Of a stretch of DNA of 64,000 bases, positions 58,455 to 64,000 are shown piece by piece (position 1 is the stretch's first letter; the number at the start of each line of letters is the position of its first letter). The position numbers were made by a program, and so were the translations under genes. Origin of the DNA: Enchytraeus crypticus (Eukaryota > Annelida > Clitellata > Enchytraeida > Enchytraeidae); NCBI GenBank assembly GCA_905160935.1, contig CAJHZI010000423.1, positions 1,406,001 to 1,470,000 on the forward strand. Reading direction: 5' to 3'. Under the pieces are notes generated by a model that saw only the letters and a program-made list of their open reading frames with translations, made no database searches and was not told where the DNA came from.

Positions 58455-61400
58455 GTGCGGGTTATATAGCATGGTATAAGTAAATATCGATAAGAATCAA
58501 ACAAAGTGCAGGGTAAAGCTGGTAAAGGTAATGATAACGTCAGTTTCTTCACTCGAAAACGATGTCAGTGACGAGCGAGCCCAAGATTTGAACCAGCACA
58601 TACTGATACGCGGTTGAGTATCTTATCGACTTATCGACATCACGACTGGATACAGCCATAGGACATATCATAAAGAATGGTTTGTTGAAATATAAAAGTA
58701 ATAGCAATGAATGCATAAGAAAAGAACGAAAAAACGAACGAGACAATGGACATTGAACCATTTGAGAACGCACATATATTATATCAGAGCTGAAATGCCG
58801 AGCAGAGGATAACTTATTGGAAGAATTATACGCCAAGGACCTGCGGTTTGAGCGAGAGAGAGAGAGACAAAGAGAGAGAAACAAAGAGATGGAGAGACAA
58901 AGAGAGAGAGAGAGAGACAAAGAGAAAGAGAGAAAGAGAGATTCAAAGAGAAAGAGGTAGCGGAGTAGAATGTGCATGTACAGTATTATACTATATTAAA
59001 GTACAAAAAGTTTATTTAGGCATGCAACACGCTATAACGACAAGATACCTAGAAGCGTTTTTATAAGGAGATATTTCAAGAAAGACAAACTGAAATTAAC
59101 TTAAACGTTGACAGGTTCCATTCAGCCTAATCACTTTATCCTCACTCAACCTGTCTTTCAGTGCAAACGCTGTGTTAAGAATGACGGCAGCACTGAAGAT
59201 GCTGAGGTTAATGTAAAGTATAATAGCTCTGAGGTTTTAAGGCTATTTGTGAGTAGCAGAGTCCTATAAATCTTTTACATATTGTATATATAAACGTGGA
59301 TCAGCTATTGGCTTGCCTTATGATTGAGTTTAGTCAATACTACTGCAATTTCGTCTTCGATTTGGGCAGCAAAACCGTATGAACTAGCCTATATCGATTG
59401 AAAAATACAGATGTCTCTAAAAAGAAGGTTAAACCAGAGGGCAAATATATGAATCAAAACAAGCCAGTGTTGTTTGGCTTAATTAGTGGCTCAAATTTGA
59501 GCTCTTTTTATACAGTCCTTTGACAATATCTATGATAATGCTACGAATTGATATTTATTTTCTTTTTAAGTTAAACTAATTATCAATAGGTTTCTTTAAT
59601 GTAGTTACTTTTACGATTATGCAACGTTCGTATGCGTTGCATATATACATAATTTTATACATTTGATAAAACAAGTACGTTCTGTAAATTAGGACGCTCG
59701 TCAGTATGGAGAGCTGATAGCATCCATGGATTGTCTGATTGACTACTGGCAACCCTTGACAGCATCAAAAGAGGATGAATATCCTATTTAACGTTTATCC
59801 TAGATTAAAATATAATATACTCGGGTCATTTTACTCACGTTTCTCATCCGTGTCTCTGTAGACTGGACCTAGAGATGTGATCTCAGGCTTCTAGATAAAT
59901 CATGCATGGAAGCGATTGCAGACCTACAGTTATACACGGTCAGTCTCTCTCAGATATACAAATATTTGCATTTAATGCAGTAAAGTGCTCGTTTTGTTTG
60001 CCCTGCAACACCGACACAAATGGAAGTGAATTACACGGCGGATGACTCCTTGGTAATAAATTAAAATTAGTAGAAGTATCAGATATATAGAAGAAGTACA
60101 GATTATTTATAGAAGCATCAGATCATTTAGAAGAAGTACAAATCATTTAATAGAATTACAGATCATTTAGTAGAACTATCAGATGTATAAGTACAGATCT
60201 TTTATAGTAGAAGCATCGACCATTTATTAGAAGTACAAGTATAATCAATTAAAAACTTCAGGCGTCAGTTTCCTCTTCTGAAAACGACATCGTGAATGAG
60301 ATGGACAGATGGGCTATAAAATTATTTAGTCGCACTTCTATGAGAGAACTAGGATCAAGAAAGTGATTATCGCTAGCGTATTTGTCTCTCAAATTATAGG
60401 GTGTTTATCTCTACCTGTATGTATGTCTGTATGTCTAAGAGCAACGACCTTGGTCAATGATGTTATGCTGTATGGGTGATCAATGTTATGCAGTATGGTT
60501 GGTAAAGTAAACTGGTGGCCTTTGTTGAATTTAGCCCCACCACCCAACTGCACATTGCTATATTTTGAATACTAATAAAATAATACTTCTACCTATTTGT
60601 TAAATAGTTAGGATATTATTAGCGATAATATTAAAATGTTTGAATCTGTTAATTTTTGACAGATTTGTTGAAGAAGAACATAAACAATTCTCTGACTGAG
60701 ATTTCTAAAAATCTATATGTTCTACGTTGGAAGCCGATCGCCACTTTTGCAATTTATTTACTCAGTTCAAGCGCAGCAGTAAGATCGGTTTTGAATAAAT
60801 TGAAATCGATTCGGTGGAAAAGTGACTGCCAGATAAAATCTAATCCGAGAATTGAATCAGAATCAGACAGTATAACCGGTATCTCATTAAAAACAACTAA
60901 ATTATTTTGCGCGTGTCTTGTTTCAACTTTTGTTTTATCGTTTCCAGATAACCTGGTGTTATTATTTACTTTTGCTTTGCTACTGCCTTCTTAATAATGC
61001 TTACAGTTATTCACTAAAAGTCAGACTTACAAATCAAATTTCCTTTTTCTACCATATTCCTCTGAATTCTGGTAATGAAAGTTGATTATTTTCATGCAAA
61101 AAACTGCACACAGAATTGCGTAAGGCTTTCACATACTCAGTATGATTGTTTGTAGAGAATACACCATGAGGCTTCCAAGCAGGATAGGCATGTGTCTCAG
61201 ATGTAGGATATATTAATAGTAACGTCCAGTTAGTGTTTCCTTTGGGCAACTTTTACATTATTAATTGCTTTATTATGATGGCTTCAGTAATGAGGAATAA
61301 CAGAGCTCGATTCCGTTCAATATTAGTTCCGTCTGCTGTCCATCACACTAATTAGAATTAATGATTTCTCTTGACTCTAAAGTATAAAATATCGTACTAT

Positions 61401-62027
61401 CATTGGAAGGAATATGATATTACGACATATTGGCTTGAGATTTATTTCATATAGTGATGTAAAATCAAATATGTTTACTTATATCGGTCATCCACCCGAA
61501 GAAAATTCCACAAATTATTTTTTCACCCCCGGGGTATCGGGGTGTTGTTGTGTACGGGTCGTTGGAGAATAGACCAACCGCAATCTGCAAGTGTCGCACG
61601 TGGCGACTGAGCAACTTAAGCAAGCATTGAAGAAGGCAAAGGGAAACTTCGAAGCGATATTTTCAAAGCTACACTAAAGTATGGATAGGTTAAGGCATTT
61701 TATGATGCGATTACATAGCCGATCGATGTAGCGCTCATTTCCACACGTGCCATCCTGCTGATTAGCTAAGAGATCTTGCTATCAGCATTAAAAATTCCAG
61801 CATTGAAAACTCTAACCAATTTCTTATAAAACCCCGATTATTAAAGCCGCTGAAAGGCGAAGAGAAAAAAATAAATATAAGTTCAGGTGCTAATGTTTAC
61901 AGTGAAGCCAAAATAGCCTCATAAGCAGAAAACTACGAGGCCTGATCGCTTATTCTTTCTCGTAATACAATTAGTAAGGTATACTCACGGCATCATTCAA
62001 GGAGATTGCATTTAGCAGGCGGGTCAT
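49178..62027 (-). CDS. KChIP (Kv channel-interacting protein) family EF-hand calcium sensor
   Basis: Exons on the minus strand: 62027-61989 (ATG, 13 codons ending SLNDA), 59890-59839 (KPEITSLGPVYRDTDEK), 53186-53062, 52296-52227, 51363-51293, 50583-50371, 49246-49178. All introns are GT-AG and the phases agree. Core motifs: HQVIRYKPEGLD, FSRQELQVMYRGFKQ, ECPTGIVNEETF, FFPQGD, TTAYAHFVFRMFD, RGSLLEKLQWTF and DHVDKIF. EF1 is degenerate (CPTG); EF2 is FDIQHNGTINFE, with Gln at loop position 3 and, across the junction, Asp at position 12; EF3 YDINGDGVITRDE and EF4 LDANGDGVISSEE are canonical. KChIPs bind Kv4 channel N termini and set surface expression and inactivation. The C terminus may end MKV-stop at 49178, about 18 residues short of vertebrate KChIPs, or a further exon may follow the GTTTGA donor. 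The two 5' exons are inferred from phase, splice sites and open frame. Confidence 0.9.
49935..50065 (+). repeat. Chimeric retroposon end (LINE 3' UTR piece joined to family G tail)
   Basis: ACAACAATTAGAGTGCTAGA and GTCATCAATGACAACATCGA match the LINE 3' UTR at 20600. It then switches to TTGACGTCCCTGACATTGCC, GCGAGGAACCGGACGTTAAA and a (GATT)n tail. Confidence 0.65.
50125..50345 (-). repeat. tRNA-like SINE, family B, in a KChIP intron
   Basis: Most complete copy. Reverse reading: GTCTTAATAGCGTAGGGGTA (A box), ACGTCATGTAGTTTTAAATG, GTGAACCCTCGCGGGTTCGA (B box GGTTCGAATCC), AATCTCGGACAGTCACTGAC, ending near GATATCAACATGGTTGATCA. It ends about 26 bases from the KChIP exon boundary at 50371. A family F/G chimera lies just upstream at 49935-50060. 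Confidence 0.75.
51725..52155 (+). repeat. (TA)n tract and family C element with long (GA)n tail, in a KChIP intron
   Basis: (TA)n at 51730-51825. Family C from about 51830: CCGAGACACTGAAGAATAGA, AACTGAGGAAGGCATCGGTA, CCCAAGCCATAACCCATATA, GATGGAGTGCTGATATGGAG and GACCTACCACTTGACAGACC, then (GA)n at 52092-52152. It lies in the intron between the exons at 51363 and 52227. Confidence 0.78.
53221..53535 (+). repeat. Pentanucleotide satellite (TAATA)n with (ACAAT)n edge
   Basis: About 140 bases of perfect (TAATA)n at 53395-53532, preceded by (ACAAT)n/(GCAAT)n variants, starting about 35 bases from the KChIP exon at 53062-53186. Ile-Leu-Tyr-rich open frames across it are artefacts. Confidence 0.93.
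54675..54717 (-). CDS. Alternative first exon of the KChIP gene with myristoylation signal
   Basis: ATG at 54717 opens MGMAVSIGVGAPGR and runs in phase 1 into a strong donor (AGAAGTGAGATT). This is the phase needed by the common exon at 53186. Gly2 and Ser6 fit the N-myristoylation pattern MGxxxS/T, as in KChIP1 and other neuronal calcium sensors. KChIP genes are known for several alternative N-terminal exons, so an alternative promoter within the first introns is expected. Supported only by pattern and phase. Confidence 0.55.
54748..54890 (+). repeat. 26-bp tandem repeat next to the alternative KChIP exon
   Basis: About five and a half near-perfect copies of GTCTAAGCTAGACCAATCTA + ATCTCT. 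Each unit contains the small palindrome TCTAAGCTAGA. It begins about 30 bases upstream of the putative ATG at 54717, so it lies in the 5' UTR or promoter of that exon. Confidence 0.9.
55825..55930 (+). repeat. Degenerate SINE family A copy
   Basis: CTTGGGCTATTCGAATCCTT is followed by CGCTGATATCC and AAAGAAACTGACGTTGAAAT, an eroded version of the family A 3' half. Confidence 0.5.
56590..56870 (+). repeat. Family C element, in a KChIP intron
   Basis: CCAAAACACTGAAGAATAGA, CCAACCGTAAACTGCAGGCG, GAGACGACTAAGCAGAAACT, CAAGATATAGGCTACATTAG, GATGGAGTGCTCTTTATGGA and GGATCTGCTACTTGGCAGAA, then a short GA-rich end. Confidence 0.75.
57598..57987. mobile_element. hAT-type MITE, 390 bp, with 8-bp target duplication
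   Basis: The terminal inverted repeats begin CATAGATGAAAAAACGTT (the left arm has one extra A). They are flanked by a perfect 8-bp direct repeat GCCTATAG (57590-57597 and 57988-57995). The subterminal regions hold multiple ACGTTTTT and AAACGCGTTTTT motifs in both orientations. No coding capacity. An 8-bp duplication and CA-starting ends are typical of the hAT superfamily. It is located in a KChIP intron. Confidence 0.85.
58390..58680 (-). repeat. (TA)n tract and SINE family A copy
   Basis: (TA)n at 58392-58450. Reversed family A at about 58510-58680: GGTAATGATAACGTCAGTTT, CTTCACTCGAAAACGATGTC, GAGCGAGCCCAAGATTTGAA, CACATACTGATACGCGGTTG. Confidence 0.75.
58850..58950 (+). repeat. (GA)n-rich tract
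   Basis: Imperfect GAGAGACAAAGA-type repeat preceded by GGACCTGCGGTTTG, a worn family C 3' end. Confidence 0.8.
61545..61770 (+). repeat. Family C element, in the first KChIP intron
   Basis: GTGTTGTTGTGTACGGGTCG, GTTGGAGAATAGACCAACCG, CAATCTGCAAGTGTCGCACG, GGCAAAGGGAAACTTCGAAG and CACACGTGCCATCCTGCTGA. The middle is diverged. Confidence 0.65.
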
Positions 62028-63790
62028 TTTATACAAGATCTCTGTGGTGAACTACCAGTAGGCCTATATTAGGCCCATACCAGTATCCCTATATAAGGCC
62101 TATACCAGTAGGCCTATATAGTGCCAGGGTTCAATTCAAAACTTTCTTCTCCAATATTTTATTGTAATTAACGAACAAAATCTCTATCATAAAGGTCATT
62201 CTAGCTCGAAGTTCTTTATCTTGTACTTAAAGATTTTAATTTACAGGCCAAAAGATTTGTTCTTTATGAATTGCATCGAATTGAGTGCATCAATCTAATT
62301 TTCTTTAGCACCAAAATTCACCTGCCTCTTGAGAAAGCTGTAAGTTTTATTGAAAAGCAAAGTTTAACGTCTGTTTCGTACGATTTCGCGAGGGATACCG
62401 TCAGATACGGTTGGGCTGGGATTCAAATCTATGACAGTCTGCTCATCAGGAAAATTACGTTTCCGAGTAGTCATCCAACCGGTTCTTAGAGTGTAGGTAA
62501 AAGCTAAAGCTAAAAGCTAAAGCCAAACTAAATCCATTTTTAAAGACAGTTTCCTGCTCGATTGCATGTCAATGACGGACGGAGATGGCACTGAATTTGA
62601 ACCTTACACCTACTGATCCGCTGTCGAACGACTTGCAAAAAGGTGGCTAAACAATGAACTTGTTGACCACTTATATGCAACTATAAGGGTCTACCTAGAT
62701 ATAGGTACATTCCTTACTGTCAAAACTTCAATCAAAGCTCCAATTCTAATTAATCTTAGCTCCTGATATGGAATGACAGAGGAACTCCAGTCAATCACTA
62801 CTCCACGTACGACATCACAAATGCTGTAAATCCCCTGAGAAATCTGCTACAACTACCATCACACCTGTTGCTTCACTGTTTCATTGTTTCGACAAGAAAA
62901 GTCAATCAAGAATCTCGTTCTAAATGTAAGGAAATGCAGCAGCAGAAATCTGCTCAGCAGGACTTAATAACTATTATTATCTTAATTACTATTATATTAT
63001 ATTTATTATTATTATTATTATTACTACTATTTTAAAAGGATCATCTAAAATTCACTATTGCCTCGTGGACTATCACGAAATAGGCCTACTTGTTGGCTAT
63101 ATTCAAAATTGCTCGAAACTTTAACAGACCCAAAGCAGTGTTTAACATTTGATTCATGTCTCGGAAACACATCAGCGACGGACGAGTATCAGATTTGAGT
63201 CATATAATTGTAACTGATTAGCAGTTGAAAACATACCGGAATCCTAGCTGCCCTGAATTTTTACCAACGCATCTATTGCACGTTCGAATAAACGTAATGA
63301 GCACAAAATAACATTTAACGAGTTAAGCTAATGTTGGGATAGGAGTAATATTCTGGAGAATGAGAAGTAGACATTTGATAATTGACCTTAAATGCATGTA
63401 TACATGTACGTGTAAGATTTGGAATAGTCAAAAAACATTTATTGCGCAGTTCATACTAATAATCACAATATCAATCAATCAAATAATCGATCTCGAACTT
63501 ATATGCACCTAATTATTGCTAATACTGCTATCAACTTGTGCTGCTTTTTTATAACGCAAATAAGTATGAAACAGAAAACGCCGGACGTTTGATCTACAAA
63601 CTCTTGCAATCAGAAGCATTTAGAAATGCATTACGGTATTTCCATAATCAATAAGCAACTTTGAGAAGAATTTCAGGGTCGGTCGGCATTTGATCAACGG
63701 CGCCATCTTACGACAAATCTTGAATGAATGAATTTAAAAATTTCTCTAAATGCAGATATATATATAATATTATATATATATATATACATG

Positions 63791-63871
<81 letters not shown>

Positions 63872-64000
63872 CAATTAGAGTGCTACTGTCATCAATGACA
63901 ACATCAAGCATTATTGAGATAAAATCAAGCCGGCGAGCAAAAAAAGAAGGTCCAAAAACGGTGCAAATTCCAAAATCCAGAAATTCAGTCCAAAGTATAT
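62028..64000. other. Right-hand end of window: repeats only
   Basis: A family I tRNA-like SINE in reverse at 62365-62490 (GTTTAACGTCTGTTTCGTAC, GGGCTGGGATTCAAATCTAT). A worn family A SINE at 62510-62640, a (TTA)n run near 63000, (TA)n at 63757-63833, and at 63845-64000 a LINE 3' UTR that matches 20590-20745 nearly base for base and runs off the window. No gene seen. Confidence 0.6.

Noticed and set aside
60656..61249. Plus-strand frame of 112 residues and minus-strand frame of 66 residues in the KChIP intron region
   Set aside because: The first has no ATG start and neither shows family motifs. Length alone is within chance for this much sequence.

Overview
This is a nuclear genome window from an AT-rich, repeat-rich metazoan. 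The evidence is phase-consistent GT-AG introns, animal signalling genes (a Kv-channel-interacting protein and an RGS7/RGS9-binding-protein relative), long introns packed with retroposons, and (TA)n and (GA)n microsatellites everywhere. It is probably an invertebrate bilaterian. I cannot assign a phylum from the sequence alone.

Layout. (1) 1-1400: two minus-strand exons of an RGS7BP/RGS9BP-like gene that runs off the left edge. (2) 1400-9400: no gene I can support, but SINE copies, GA and TA microsatellites and one foldback element. (3) 9410-31795, minus strand: a complete SMC5 gene rebuilt as 24 coding exons (about 1041 residues). Walker A, the hinge, the signature motif and Walker B are all present and the phases match at every junction. 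(4) 31796-35857: intergenic, with an RTE-type LINE fragment, a tRNA-like SINE and a 5S-rRNA-like SINE. (5) 35858-38423, plus strand: a complete two-exon lysosomal beta-hexosaminidase (GH20), head-to-head with SMC5. (6) 38424-49177: a transposon-dense gap with a decayed LINE, an intact-ended but dead Tc1 element, and two inverted copies of a TATA-bearing LTR-like repeat. (7) 49178-62027, minus strand: a KChIP (KCNIP)-family calcium sensor, with a core of five shared exons and two alternative 5' ends. (8) 62028-64000: repeats only.

The three main genes do not form a pathway. SMC5 is a genome-stability ATPase, hexosaminidase is a lysosomal glycosidase, and the KChIP and RGS-binding genes are neuronal-type membrane-signalling adaptors.

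The most interesting material is in the repeats. Several unrelated SINE bodies carry the same short 3' tail. That tail also ends a CR1/L2-like LINE whose C-terminal coding region can be read at 29390-29720, so partner LINE and client SINEs appear together here. There are also a SINE with a 5S rRNA-like head, modular elements that share a 5' head but have different 3' ends, and a 390-bp hAT-type MITE with a perfect 8-bp target duplication. I saw no novel protein-coding system.
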